This document shows, one piece after another, positions 37,338-46,346 of a stretch of DNA of 64,000 bases. How positions within the stretch are numbered: position 1 is the first letter of the stretch; every line of letters begins with the position of its first letter. Source of the stretch: Vibrio mangrovi (lineage in GTDB: Bacteria; Pseudomonadota; Gammaproteobacteria; Enterobacterales; Vibrionaceae); assembly GCF_024346955.1 (NCBI RefSeq), contig NZ_AP024883.1, forward strand, positions 1,798,001 to 1,862,000, read 5' to 3'. The translations under genes and the position numbers were made by a program. The notes beneath the pieces were generated by a model, which saw only the letters and a program-made list of their open reading frames with translations, searched no databases and was not told the origin of the DNA.

Positions 37338-37856
37338 TTACTGCTTTAATTTCGAAATAAAAGGGATATTACGATACTTATTCTGCCACGGTAATCCGTA
37401 ACCGATCAGCAGATCATCATTTTCCATTTCATAGGCATAAAACTGCTTTACAGGGATATTGACTCTGCCCGGTTTGACAAACAAGGTAGCGACAGAGAGC
37501 GACTTTAAAGAGTATGTCTGAGTCAAATGTTCAACCAGACGTTTCATCGTGCCACCAGACTCAATTGCATCATCAATTAAAATGACATCTTTGCCGTGAA
37601 TACCGATGTTATTGTGAAATACAATTGTGGATTGGTTGTTCCGCTCTCCGGGTGTATGCGGACAGGAAATATAATCCATACAAATATCGAAATTAAGTTT
37701 CCTGACCACATCTGCGGTAAATAAAATACCGCCGGGAACCACCGTAATCACAACGGCATCGGTGAAGTGATCGTTCAGTTGCTGCGCAACGATTTCAACG
37801 CCTTTCTGAATAAATATTTCATCCAGAACCAGTTCACCGATATGTTTGTTATTCAT
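37338..37856 (-). CDS. Type I phosphoribosyltransferase, hypoxanthine-type
   Basis: 172 residues. The PRPP-binding loop VILIDDAIESGGTM is unmistakable, as is the VVPGGILFTADVV segment of the HGPRT group. The end LIGYGLPWQNKYRNIPFI is typical of Hpt. It would convert hypoxanthine or guanine plus PRPP into the nucleotide. GAGG precedes the ATG. It is likely an accessory copy rather than the housekeeping hpt; substrate is inferred. Confidence 0.75.
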   Translation of the reverse strand: MNNKHIGELVLDEIFIQKGVEIVAQQLNDHFTDAVVITVVPGGILFTADVVRKLNFDICMDYISCPHTPGERNNQSTIVFHNNIGIHGKDVILIDDAIESGGTMKRLVEHLTQTYSLKSLSVATLFVKPGRVNIPVKQFYAYEMENDDLLIGYGLPWQNKYRNIPFISKLKQ

Positions 37857-37990
37857 TTATTTCCGCCTCAGTCAAAATCTCTTCATCAATTGCAGTGGGT
37901 GCAGTTCATGAATTAAATTGCATCAAAGCGTTATTCTAATTTCATATCAGTGAACTGACATTATAAGATTTGTTAAAAATGATCAGAAAC

Positions 37991-38767
37991 TCATCCTTCA
38001 AAAATCTGAACACCGGTCAGCGGTAAATTTACCAGTTCTGCAATACTGTTGAGCATCGCTTTGAAATCCTGCTGGTGAAATTCAAATTCACCGTGATTGG
38101 GTTCAAAGATAAGCTTTTTATCTTTTTCTGATTCAGCAAAGGCCAGTGCATGAGCACCGTCATCGCTATAGATGGTGATGATGCCTTGTTTCACACTGCT
38201 TAGTCCGGTTTGAAAAGTATCATAGGCCGGGCCATTATCCGGCATATCCAGCATCAGAAATGGCAGCGCTTCCGTGACCTGATTCTGAAGTACGGGTTTG
38301 AGATGAATATCTTTATATGCAGCGGCCTCAATGACACTATTCGTTCCGGCAAGAGACGCTTTGATAATATCTCCTTCCGCTATCGCTTCCTTCATCTGAG
38401 ACGCATGATCATGGCGGTAAAAATTATGAATAATGCGGGAGTGAACAACACCTTCGAAAGATGAAAGGTAATTCATTCTTTCTGTAGCAGCTGGCTGGCT
38501 GGCATGAGCACCGTGGTGTTTAATTCTTTCTAACCAGTTCAAAGCAAGACCGTAACACATGGCCCGGGCGTCGATATCATGCCTGTTCGTACATAAATCC
38601 TGATCAAACCGGGCAAGTACGCGATGTTCAAGTAAAGACGGAAGACTCTGCCATTGTGAATGATGTAAGTCTGACGGAGATGGCATTGTCGGCTGACTGG
38701 ATTGAGAACCGATTATTTCAACAGATGAATGAAGAGGATGAGTTGAATGAGTCAATGCATCGACCAT
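37991..38767 (-). CDS. YopT-like (C58 family) cysteine peptidase, effector candidate
   Basis: 258 residues from the ATG at 38767, which has GGAG six bases upstream; a longer frame from 38797 does not. Catalytic signatures of the C58 peptidases: ARAMCYGLALNW (Cys71), DDGAHALAFAES (His206) and FEPNHGEF. In YopT the aspartate 16 residues after the His completes the triad; here that position is Glu222. No signal peptide. Members are secreted virulence proteases acting on host GTPases or are parts of larger toxins. It stands alone, without a chaperone gene. Confidence 0.65.
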   Translation of the reverse strand: MVDALTHSTHPLHSSVEIIGSQSSQPTMPSPSDLHHSQWQSLPSLLEHRVLARFDQDLCTNRHDIDARAMCYGLALNWLERIKHHGAHASQPAATERMNYLSSFEGVVHSRIIHNFYRHDHASQMKEAIAEGDIIKASLAGTNSVIEAAAYKDIHLKPVLQNQVTEALPFLMLDMPDNGPAYDTFQTGLSSVKQGIITIYSDDGAHALAFAESEKDKKLIFEPNHGEFEFHQQDFKAMLNSIAELVNLPLTGVQIFEG

Positions 38768-38866
38768 ATTTTTCTCCAGCATACAAATATTTAACATGAG
38801 TACATGCTAGGACAGCAAAGTTCCCGGCATCCTGAAATTTTTTACAAATGTTACTTTCATTCCATA

Positions 38867-38968
38867 TATGCCAACGATCATTTCGGTGAAATATCTATCA
38901 GCAACGATGGCTATGCTGCCATTTGCTCCGGCAAGTGGCTGAACAATTTCGGCACCCTGGTGTCTTAA
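38867..38968 (+). pseudogene. Remnant of a shufflon/pilin-type C-terminus
   Basis: A short frame ending at 38966-38968 encodes a segment with SISNDGYAAICSGKW and NNFGTLVS. The CxSGKW ending resembles C-terminal segments of type IV minor pilins or shufflon-type adhesins. No start or upstream gene exists, so it can only be a fragment. The rest of the 38768-39082 gap holds nothing evident. Confidence 0.3.
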
Positions 38969-39082
38969 TTGTCATTCCCCTGAATAGTAAATTGATGTAC
39001 GGTGCAAGGGACATGCAGCACAACACTCTGTTCATGGTTGAACAGAGCTATCAAACATCAGAATAAGAAAGGAGTCACTCTC

Positions 39083-39943
39083 ATGATTTTACAAGAAAAA
39101 TTCACTCTAACGAATGGTGTTGAGATCCCTAAACTGGGCCTTGGCACATGGATGATTCAGGGAGAGTCTGCTGAGAAGGCAGTGAAAGACGCAATTCAGA
39201 TCGGTTACCGGCATATCGATAGTGCGCAGGATTACGGTAATGAAGCAGAAGTTGCCACAGCAATTAAATCATGTGGTGTCAGCCGTGATGAGATCTTTCT
39301 AACCACTAAACTGGCGGCACAGTATAAATCATATCAGGATTCAGTTGCGGCCATTGATGGATCTCTTCAGCGGATGGGGCTGGATTACGTTGACCTGATG
39401 ATCATTCACAGCCCGCAACCCTGGGGGAATTTTGGTGCCAGTGACCGTTTTTATGAAGGTAATCTGGAAGCATGGCGTGCACTGGAAGAAGCATATCAGG
39501 CTGGAAAAATCCGTGCGATAGGTCTTTCTAACTTTCAGGAACAGGATATTGAGAACATTCTGAAATCCTGTTCGGTTGCGCCGATGGTCAATCAGATTCT
39601 GGCGCATATAACCAATGTGCCCGATCAGTTAATTCAGTATTCACAGGAGAAAGGCCTGTTAGTCGAAGCCTATTCACCGGTCGGACACGGTGAGCTGTTT
39701 AAAAACAGTCAGATTGCTCAGATGGCCGAAAAGTACGGCGTTTCCATCCCACAATTGTGTATTCGCTATACGTTGCAACTGGGATTGCTGCCGCTACCGA
39801 AAACAGCAAATCCTGATCATATGAGAAACAATGCAGATCTGGATTTTGTGATTTCTCAGGAAGATATGAATGTTCTGAATCATCTGGAAAAAATTCAGGA
39901 CTACGGAGATGCAAGCATGTTCCCGGTTTATCGCCTGAGCTAA
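39083..39943 (+). CDS. Aldo/keto reductase
   Basis: 286 residues. ATG at 39083 with AAGGAG; the frame opens 81 bases earlier without a better site. The catalytic tetrad is visible: Asp and Tyr in HIDSAQDYGNE, Lys in FLTTKLAA and His in IIHSPQPW. The C-terminal NADPH-binding region is present (PLPKTANPDHMRNNADL). It resembles the 2,5-diketo-gluconate reductase group. A monocistronic gene with its own terminator. Confidence 0.88.
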   Translation: MILQEKFTLTNGVEIPKLGLGTWMIQGESAEKAVKDAIQIGYRHIDSAQDYGNEAEVATAIKSCGVSRDEIFLTTKLAAQYKSYQDSVAAIDGSLQRMGLDYVDLMIIHSPQPWGNFGASDRFYEGNLEAWRALEEAYQAGKIRAIGLSNFQEQDIENILKSCSVAPMVNQILAHITNVPDQLIQYSQEKGLLVEAYSPVGHGELFKNSQIAQMAEKYGVSIPQLCIRYTLQLGLLPLPKTANPDHMRNNADLDFVISQEDMNVLNHLEKIQDYGDASMFPVYRLS

Positions 39944-39983
39944 TTGACAGCAGTTCTTTTATATCGTCATGATGACGGTAAGT

Positions 39984-40024
39984 AAAATAACCTCCTTTCT
40001 GACAACAGAGGGAGGTTATTTTTT
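39984..40024 (+). terminator. Intrinsic terminator of the aldo/keto reductase gene
   Basis: AAATAACCTCC pairs with GGAGGTTATTT (40011-40021) across a 15-base loop and is followed by T residues. Confidence 0.85.
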
Positions 40025-40186
40025 ATATGGATGATTTCTTAGACAGAGAGTTAATAATAAAAAAATTAATATAAGCTCAAATAATAAAAGCAATTCATGT
40101 TGATTCATATAAATATAAATTAATTGATTATTTATTATCTATAAAAGTTATAAATCAATTGGCTGAACTATACTCATAACAGACAG

Positions 40187-40203
40187 ACACGACTCAATCG
40201 TGT
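40187..40203. promoter_or_regulatory. Inverted repeat upstream of the 40249 gene
   Basis: ACACGA-CTCAA-TCGTGT lies 46 bases before the start codon, just after a TATACT -10-like box (40169-40174). It could be an operator or 5'-UTR stem. The surrounding 40025-40248 is A+T-rich and otherwise featureless. Confidence 0.35.
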
Positions 40204-40248
40204 ATTTGCTTACTTCTTACCAAACAGGGTCAACAAGGAGGATTGAAT

Positions 40249-40629
40249 ATGAATTCAGCTGTTGATTTAGTAAAAGCCGACTTTTCCGGCACTTATGAAC
40301 AGGATCATGGTGTCTTAAAAGGTGAGCTGAATCTTGGCGGAATCGTTGAAGTTGATGGTAATACCAACTTGAGTGAAGTGATTCACTTTAGTGAAGGGGG
40401 TTATGTTGAAGCGATACAGTATGTCCCTCAAACCAGCGTTTTTCCTAACCAGATTCAGGTTCTCGGTCAGGCGCCTTCACGTATCAACGGTCATATTGAC
40501 ATGGTCTTTAAAGATTCGGAAGGCTCAACATATTCTTTATCGATTTATGCGACCAACCCTGAACAACATACGCTAGATATATTTGGTCATCCGGTCACTA
40601 TAGTCGAAATTTCGTGGGAGAGAGCTTAA
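40249..40629 (+). CDS. Hypothetical protein, 126 residues
   Basis: Not recognised. A very strong ribosome site (AAGGAGG, seven bases, ATG) points to high translation. Acidic, beta-rich in appearance with alternating hydrophobics (FSGTYEQDHGVLKGELNLGG, INGHIDMVFKD). No signal peptide, no cysteine. Monocistronic with its own promoter region and terminator. Confidence 0.65.
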   Translation: MNSAVDLVKADFSGTYEQDHGVLKGELNLGGIVEVDGNTNLSEVIHFSEGGYVEAIQYVPQTSVFPNQIQVLGQAPSRINGHIDMVFKDSEGSTYSLSIYATNPEQHTLDIFGHPVTIVEISWERA

Positions 40630-40658
40630 TTATATTGAATGCTTTTAGTGAGTTACTT

Positions 40659-40714
40659 ATGGCGTCAGAGAATTAAACTCAGTTTCTTATTTAATTCTGT
40701 ATGGCGCCATTTTT
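40659..40714 (+). terminator. Intrinsic terminator after the 40249 gene
   Basis: Long stem: ATGGCG (40659-40664) with CGCCAT (40705-40710), plus inner CAGAGAATTAA with TTTAATTCTG, then four T. Confidence 0.75.
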
Positions 40715-40764
40715 GTGTCTGACGGTCACTTTTGTCTGAAATTTTATATCTGCCTGCCTTTTAT

Positions 40765-41535
40765 CTATTGATGGTGCTTCTTAAGCAATGTATCAAAACG
40801 GCTATCCATACAGATACTGATATCTGTCGTTACAAACTGACCGTTATAGTACAGAGAAAAAATGGTTGCCGGTGTTGGTGCAGACTGGGCTTGCTCCTGT
40901 GTTTCCAGCCGGACGACTTTTAGCGGCAGGTTCCTTTTCCGGGCTGTTTCAGTTAAAGATTCCTGCACATGATATTCCGCAAAAGGGCAACGATTCGAAT
41001 AGTAAACGACAATTCCGTTGGTTTCCGGACATCCGGTTTCGATAGCCGACGGATTAAAAAACGGTGTCATAGCATCATTATTAAGTTTTCTGACTAACAG
41101 GCAGAAACCGTCTGTGGTTGTCGCGCATATTTCAAACCCTTGATTCAGTAGCCATTTGGTATCACTCATAAAATGGTATTTTTTAACACCTGCCACAGTG
41201 ACAATACCGTCTTTCTTATGAGCTTGAGCATCGTCCAGAGCCTGTTGTAACAGCGCTTTACCGTGACCTTGCCCTTTATACTTACCAGAAACCCAAAAGC
41301 AGTTGATTAACAGATAATTGGGTGCATTAACCGGCACCCAGCCATGTTCTGCCGGGCCGTATTCGATGAAAACTTTCGCCCGTTCATCAAGACGCAGAAA
41401 TGTATAGCCATTGCTGAATTCTTGTTTTAGCCACGCCTTTTTCAACTGATAACCCTGAGTGCATTTTTTGTCAGAAAATGCACAGCAGATGTGTTCAGAA
41501 TCAATATTCTCTTCGGTCAATGTGATGTATGACAT
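40765..41535 (-). CDS. GNAT acetyltransferase with YoaP-like thioredoxin-fold C-terminus
   Basis: 256 residues. The N-terminal ~145 residues are a GNAT domain with acetyl-CoA motif VSGKYKGQGHGKALLQQAL. The C-terminal ~100 residues match the YoaP arrangement, with a CPFAEYHV cysteine at a thioredoxin-like position and a beta-strand ATIFSLYYNGQFVT. Substrate unknown. Related genes often lie among stress or resistance genes. Confidence 0.75.
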   Translation of the reverse strand: MSYITLTEENIDSEHICCAFSDKKCTQGYQLKKAWLKQEFSNGYTFLRLDERAKVFIEYGPAEHGWVPVNAPNYLLINCFWVSGKYKGQGHGKALLQQALDDAQAHKKDGIVTVAGVKKYHFMSDTKWLLNQGFEICATTTDGFCLLVRKLNNDAMTPFFNPSAIETGCPETNGIVVYYSNRCPFAEYHVQESLTETARKRNLPLKVVRLETQEQAQSAPTPATIFSLYYNGQFVTTDISICMDSRFDTLLKKHHQ

Positions 41536-41719
41536 AAAACATTTCTCTATGAGTTCAGATTTGTATGGTTACTGTAGAAAACAGACCAATTAACCATACA
41601 CAACAATACCCATATAAAATGTAGTTTAATTCAGTTATTTGATAAAAATGATACTGAACGGGGGAAGTGAGGAAAACTGCTTTCTGAAAGAATCACTCAG
41701 AAAGCAGTATGAGTCCGGA

Positions 41720-42355
41720 TTAATTCTGATGGCTGAATGCCAGACGAATGCCGAAATAGAGAAACAGAGTGCCGGTACATTTGGTCAGGATAGCAGTCAG
41801 ACGCTGACTCTTTCTGAATTTATTGCTGATCGCCGATGCGCTCCAGGCAAGGAAATGACACCAGAGCATCCCGTTGATGTTGAACACCAGCCCAAGGAAA
41901 ATAAAAGAAAATGCTTTATCCGGTGCATCCATAGCGATGAACTGAGGGACAAATGCCAGAAAGAACAGGGCAACCTTCGGGTTCAGTACATTGGTTAAAA
42001 AACCCTGCATAAAAATCTTAGAGAATGGCATTGGTTTTTTATTCGGAGTTATCTCTTGCTGAGGTGTATTCCCGGCAAACAGCATACTTGCTCCGATATA
42101 AAGCAGATAAAGACAACCAATGACTTTAATGACAGTGAAGGCCATGGCGGAAGTCGCCAGAAGAGCAGATAAACCAAACGCTGCGGCCAGCACATGAATC
42201 ATTGTTCCGGTTCCGATTCCCAGTGCAGCAACAGAACCAGCCTTAAACCCCTGACTGGCACTTCTGCCGACGATATATAAAGAATCCGGGCCGGGAATCA
42301 TATTCAGGGCCAGTCCGGAAATGACAAATAACCATAAATCAGTTACACCAAACAT
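41720..42355 (-). CDS. LysE/RhtB family amino-acid exporter
   Basis: 211 residues with five or six membrane helices. The family signature near the N-terminus is present (SGLALNMIPGPDSLYIVGRS) together with the conserved FLTNVLNPKVALFFLAFVPQF. It exports amino acids or homoserine lactone-type compounds; substrate not predictable. Strong GGAGG site. Divergent from nifU. Confidence 0.88.
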   Translation of the reverse strand: MFGVTDLWLFVISGLALNMIPGPDSLYIVGRSASQGFKAGSVAALGIGTGTMIHVLAAAFGLSALLATSAMAFTVIKVIGCLYLLYIGASMLFAGNTPQQEITPNKKPMPFSKIFMQGFLTNVLNPKVALFFLAFVPQFIAMDAPDKAFSFIFLGLVFNINGMLWCHFLAWSASAISNKFRKSQRLTAILTKCTGTLFLYFGIRLAFSHQN

Positions 42356-42491
42356 CAGCTACCTCCATATCTCTGCGCATTAAAAAAAACCGGTGATATT
42401 ACACCGAAAACTATCTTGTTCACAATCACATCACATTGAATACATCAATTGGTCTGTTCTGATGAAAAATTCGGGTACAGACCAGCATATT

Positions 42492-42507
42492 TGTCGCAAA
42501 ACCAACA
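42492..42507 (+). promoter_or_regulatory. NifA upstream activator sequence of nifU
   Basis: TGT (42492-42494), 10 bases, ACA (42505-42507), about 97 bases upstream of the -24 box. An adjoining inverted repeat, AGACAAAA/TTTTGTCT (42515-42535), shares the words AGACAA and GTCATTTTGTCTGG with the nifH upstream region (13511-13537). Confidence 0.7.
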
Positions 42508-42601
42508 AACAAACAGACAAAATGTCATTTTGTCTGGCGCATGTTTCCCCCACGAACTCAGATAACTCATCATAAATCAAAATCTTATAAAAACAATCCT
42601 C

Positions 42602-42619
42602 TCGGACTATAACTTGCAA
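42602..42619 (+). promoter_or_regulatory. Sigma-54 promoter of nifUSVWZM
   Basis: TCGGACTATAACTTGCA: GG at 42604-42605 and GC at 42616-42617, 10 bases apart, with a consensus TTGCA at -12. It lies about 68 bases before nifU. Confidence 0.8.
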
Positions 42620-42684
42620 CAGTTTTGAAACAAATTTCTCACAACGCTCAACCGCTCAGGGATCAGCAAAGTTAAGGAGAACCT

Positions 42685-43590
42685 ATGTGGGATTATTCTG
42701 AGAAAGTGAAAGAGCATTTCTTTCATCCTAAAAATGCCAAATTAGTCAAAGATGCCAATGCGCGTGGTGACGTCGGTTCCATCAGTTGCGGTGATGCACT
42801 GAGTCTGACACTGAAGATTAATCCGCAGACTGAAGTGATTGAAGATGCGGGATTTCAGACCTTTGGCTGTGGCAGTGCTATTGCGTCTTCATCTGCTCTG
42901 ACTGAAATGATCATCGGTAAATCGGTTCAGGAAGCATTAGCTATTACCAATCAGGATATTGCGACCTTCCTTGATGGTTTACCCCCGGAAAAAATGCACT
43001 GTTCCGTTATGGGAATGGAAGCTTTGCATGCCGCTGTTGCCGATTATCGCGGTGAAGCCATTGACGATGACCATGACGAAGGCGAACTGATCTGTAAATG
43101 TTTTGCCATTGATGACCGGATGATTCAACGGGTCGTTAAAGCAAACCATCTCAGTACACTGGAAGAGGTGATTCACTATACCAAAGCCGGCGGTGCCTGT
43201 ACTTCATGCCATGAGAAAATCGAATGGGTACTTGAGGCTTGTCTGGCAGAAATAGCGCAGGAAGCCGAAGAACAGGAAGACGTTACAGATGTTGCAGTTA
43301 CAGATATAACAGCAGCCGATAATCAGGATATGGCGACTATCGCAGATATTATCGAATCAGTACGTCCGGGGGTTCAGGCTGATGGCGGAGATATTCATCT
43401 GATCGATGTGGAAGAAAATCTGGTATTTGTTTCGATGAGTGGTGCATGTACCGGTTGCGGTTTATCCGGGCTGACACTCGCCAATATTGAAAACAAGATC
43501 AGTCAGGCATTAGGGAAAAACTACACCGTTTTTCCGGTTCAGGAGACCGGAGCATTTAGCCGGAAAAAAGAGGGGAGTTATGATGCCTAA
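42685..43590 (+). CDS. nifU: NifU, Fe-S cluster scaffold
   Basis: 301 residues with the three NifU domains. The IscU-like N-terminus has cysteines in SISCGDAL, FGCGSAIA and KMHCSVMG. The central [2Fe-2S] domain has CKCFAIDD and CTSCHEKI. The C-terminal Nfu domain has GACTGCGLS. It assembles [4Fe-4S] clusters for nitrogenase with sulfur from NifS. An acidic linker (EEQEDVTDVAVTDI) joins the last two domains. AAGGAG upstream; overlaps nifS. Confidence 0.97.
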   Translation: MWDYSEKVKEHFFHPKNAKLVKDANARGDVGSISCGDALSLTLKINPQTEVIEDAGFQTFGCGSAIASSSALTEMIIGKSVQEALAITNQDIATFLDGLPPEKMHCSVMGMEALHAAVADYRGEAIDDDHDEGELICKCFAIDDRMIQRVVKANHLSTLEEVIHYTKAGGACTSCHEKIEWVLEACLAEIAQEAEEQEDVTDVAVTDITAADNQDMATIADIIESVRPGVQADGGDIHLIDVEENLVFVSMSGACTGCGLSGLTLANIENKISQALGKNYTVFPVQETGAFSRKKEGSYDA

Positions 43591-44809
43591 TTCAACAGAA
43601 ATAACCCGGATGGTTTATCTGGATAATAACGCAACAACGCGAATTGATCCCCGGGTGCTGGATGTCATGATTCCTTATCTTGATGAGTATTACGGTAATC
43701 CGTCTTCTATTCACAAACTCGGTGCCAGAGTGGGTCAGGCAATGGAAATTGCCAGAGAGCAGGTTCAGCAGTTGATTGGTGCTCACTACACCAGTGAGAT
43801 TATTTTTACTTCCTGTGCTACTGAAGCAACCACCACCGCTATTCTTTCAGCGCTGGAAGCTAGCCCAGATAAGCGTGACATTGTCACTTCTAAAGTGGAA
43901 CATCCGGCAACGCTGCAACTATGTCAGAATCTGGAACGTAAGGGCTATCGTGTTCATTGGATCGGTGTCGACCAGAAAGGCCGTCTGGATATGAAGGCTT
44001 ATCGGGCAGCTTTAAGCGAGCAGGTTGCGGTTGTCTCACTGATGTGGGCCAATAACGAAACCGGAACAATTTTTCCGGTAGAAACCGTGGCCCGTCTGGC
44101 AAAAGAATACGGCGCACAGATGCATGTCGACGCGGTACAAATGGCAGGGAAATGTCCGATTGATGTGAAAAGCCTCGATATCGACATGCTATCAATCTCC
44201 GGGCATAAGTTTCACGCACCAAAAGGTATTGGTGCCTTATATCTCAGACGTGGCACACGTTTCCGGCCATTAATGCGCGGCGGGCATCAGGAGCGGGGCC
44301 GCCGGGCCGGAACAGAAAATGCGGCATCGATCATTGCCATGGGCAAAGCTGCTGAACTGGCGTATCAGGCACTGGATACGGAAACTTACCGGATCCGGCA
44401 GATGCGGGATCGGCTGGAACATGGCCTGCTGGCCAGAATCCCGAATACTTTTGTGACCGGCGATCCTCAACAGCGTGTCCCCAATACCACCAATATTGCG
44501 GTGGAATATGTTGAGGGAGAAGCGCTGCTGTTGATGATGAATCAGGTTGGAATTGCCGCTTCATCCGGCTCGGCATGTACATCCGGCTCACTGGAACCTT
44601 CACATGTCATGAAAGCCATGCAGATCCCATTTACGGCAGCCCACGGCACACTGCGGTTTTCTCTTTCCCGTTTTACCCGGGATGAAGAGATCGACATGGT
44701 GCTAGAACACTTACCGCCAATTGTTGCGCGCCTGCGGCAGCTTTCTCCTTATTGGGACAACGAGACCAATCAGGGATCGGTAACAGAGTTTGTCCCGGCG
44801 TATGCATAG
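43583..44809 (+). CDS. nifS: NifS, cysteine desulfurase
   Basis: 408 residues. The PLP lysine is in SISGHKFHAPKG and the catalytic cysteine loop is SSGSACTSGSLEPS. It supplies sulfur to NifU. Two adjacent ATGs (43580 and 43583) compete; the second is better spaced from GGGGAG. Its start overlaps the end of nifU by 8 or 11 bases. Confidence 0.96.
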   Translation: MPNSTEITRMVYLDNNATTRIDPRVLDVMIPYLDEYYGNPSSIHKLGARVGQAMEIAREQVQQLIGAHYTSEIIFTSCATEATTTAILSALEASPDKRDIVTSKVEHPATLQLCQNLERKGYRVHWIGVDQKGRLDMKAYRAALSEQVAVVSLMWANNETGTIFPVETVARLAKEYGAQMHVDAVQMAGKCPIDVKSLDIDMLSISGHKFHAPKGIGALYLRRGTRFRPLMRGGHQERGRRAGTENAASIIAMGKAAELAYQALDTETYRIRQMRDRLEHGLLARIPNTFVTGDPQQRVPNTTNIAVEYVEGEALLLMMNQVGIAASSGSACTSGSLEPSHVMKAMQIPFTAAHGTLRFSLSRFTRDEEIDMVLEHLPPIVARLRQLSPYWDNETNQGSVTEFVPAYA

Positions 44810-44846
44810 ATGAGGTGAAATTGTGTATCAGCATGAGGATATTCAT

Positions 44847-46037
44847 ATGGCGTTGAACTCATTACAGTGCCCGTCGGTACTGATCAACGACACCACGTTA
44901 CGGGACGGCGAACAAAGCCCGGGGCTGGCATTTACCGCGGAAGAAAAAATACAGATAGCACTGTTACTTGAGGCTGCCGGTATTCCTGAGATCGAAGTCG
45001 GTATTCCTGCGATGGGGGAACTAGAGCAGGAAACGATTCGCCTGATCTGCGCCTCGCTTTCGTCGTCCCGTACCATGGCCTGGTGCCGGATGCTGGCACA
45101 GGATGTCCGGAGTGCCTGTGGATTAGGGCTGGACTGGGTTGATCTTTCCATTCCGGTTTCAGCCCAGATGATTCACCACAAACTGAATACTTCCGTAGAA
45201 ATCCTGCTTCAGCAGTGTGAACGGGTAATCAAACAAGCTTTAGATGCCGGGTTGAAAGTCTGTCTGGGGATGGAAGACGCATCACGGGCTGAAGACGAAC
45301 TTCTGTACCGTGTCGCCGAAATTGCTGCCCGTTGTGGTGCTCAGCGATTGCGCTTTGCCGATACGATGGGAATTCTCGATCCTTTTTCAACTTATCAGAA
45401 AATCAGTCAGCTGCGGCAACAAACCACACTAGAAATTGAAATGCATGCACACAATGATCTGGGACTGGCAACCGCAAATTCACTGGCAGCGATCCGCGCC
45501 GGAGCGAATTCCGTTAATACATCGATCAATGGGCTGGGAGAACGGGCAGGGAATGCTGCACTTGAAGAAGTCGCCGTCGCTCTGGATGTTTTACAACAGT
45601 CAGTCACAGGTATCGATTTATGCCAGTTACCTAATCTTTGTCACTATGTTCATCTGGTTTCCGGACGCCCGTTATCACAGCACAAAGCTATCACCGGTGA
45701 AATCGTGTTTACCCATGAATCGGGAATCCATGTCGATGGTCTGCTCAAAGATGTTCGTAACTATCAGGGCTTTTCTCCGACGCTGATCGGACGACAACAC
45801 CGGCTGGTTCTGGGCAAACATTCTGGGCTCCGGGCGATCGCTCAAATCTACCGGGAGATGGGGATTCTGCTGACAGAAACGCAGTGCCAGTCGATCCGTC
45901 ATGAACTGCGGATCTGGTCGGAAGCCAAAAAATGTATTCCCAGTCCGGATGATCTGCTGACCATTGCCGCGCCTTATCTGGGAAGCGGATATGTACCGGG
46001 CAGTATGACTCCGGAAAACGGAGGAATGCTGCAATGA
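44847..46037 (+). CDS. nifV: NifV, homocitrate synthase
   Basis: 396 residues. HMGL-like TIM barrel with INDTTLRDGEQSPG at the N-terminus, metal-binding HAHNDLGLATAN and GLGERAGNA, and the LeuA-type FTHESGIHVDG segment. It makes R-homocitrate from acetyl-CoA and 2-oxoglutarate for FeMo-co. A GTG at 44823 (with GAGG) is an alternative start adding eight residues; the ATG with GAGG eight bases upstream is preferred. It ends in an ATGA overlap with nifW. Confidence 0.96.
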   Translation: MALNSLQCPSVLINDTTLRDGEQSPGLAFTAEEKIQIALLLEAAGIPEIEVGIPAMGELEQETIRLICASLSSSRTMAWCRMLAQDVRSACGLGLDWVDLSIPVSAQMIHHKLNTSVEILLQQCERVIKQALDAGLKVCLGMEDASRAEDELLYRVAEIAARCGAQRLRFADTMGILDPFSTYQKISQLRQQTTLEIEMHAHNDLGLATANSLAAIRAGANSVNTSINGLGERAGNAALEEVAVALDVLQQSVTGIDLCQLPNLCHYVHLVSGRPLSQHKAITGEIVFTHESGIHVDGLLKDVRNYQGFSPTLIGRQHRLVLGKHSGLRAIAQIYREMGILLTETQCQSIRHELRIWSEAKKCIPSPDDLLTIAAPYLGSGYVPGSMTPENGGMLQ

Positions 46038-46342
46038 ACCGGCAAGATGATTTTCGCTCAGATCTGGCAATGCTTGAAACAGCTGAAGACATTCTGCATT
46101 ACTTTGCGATCGGCTATGACGATGTACTGGTCCAGCGTAAACATGTTCAGTTGCTCCGTCTGTTCCACAAGCTACTGAGTCAGACAGCAGAACCCGGTTT
46201 TGACGATTATCGCCGGGCATTACTGCTCGCTTATCAGCAGATCAGTCTGGGACGTGAGCCATTGTTCAATGCCAGCCACTGCCTGCAATGCAATAGTCCC
46301 TGTGACTCTTTTTATGATTCTCCTGACTGTAATGAAGGATAA
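46034..46342 (+). CDS. nifW: NifW, nitrogenase-protective protein
   Basis: 102 residues. It shows the NifW features: helical EDILHYFAIGYDDVLVQRKHVQLLRLF and the conserved QTAEPGFDDYRRALLLAYQQ. It associates with MoFe protein and helps its maturation or oxygen protection. A C-terminal cysteine-containing stretch (CLQCNSPCDSFYDSPDC) matches family practice. The start overlaps the nifV stop by four bases. Confidence 0.93.
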   Translation: MNRQDDFRSDLAMLETAEDILHYFAIGYDDVLVQRKHVQLLRLFHKLLSQTAEPGFDDYRRALLLAYQQISLGREPLFNASHCLQCNSPCDSFYDSPDCNEG

Positions 46343-46346
46343 CCTG

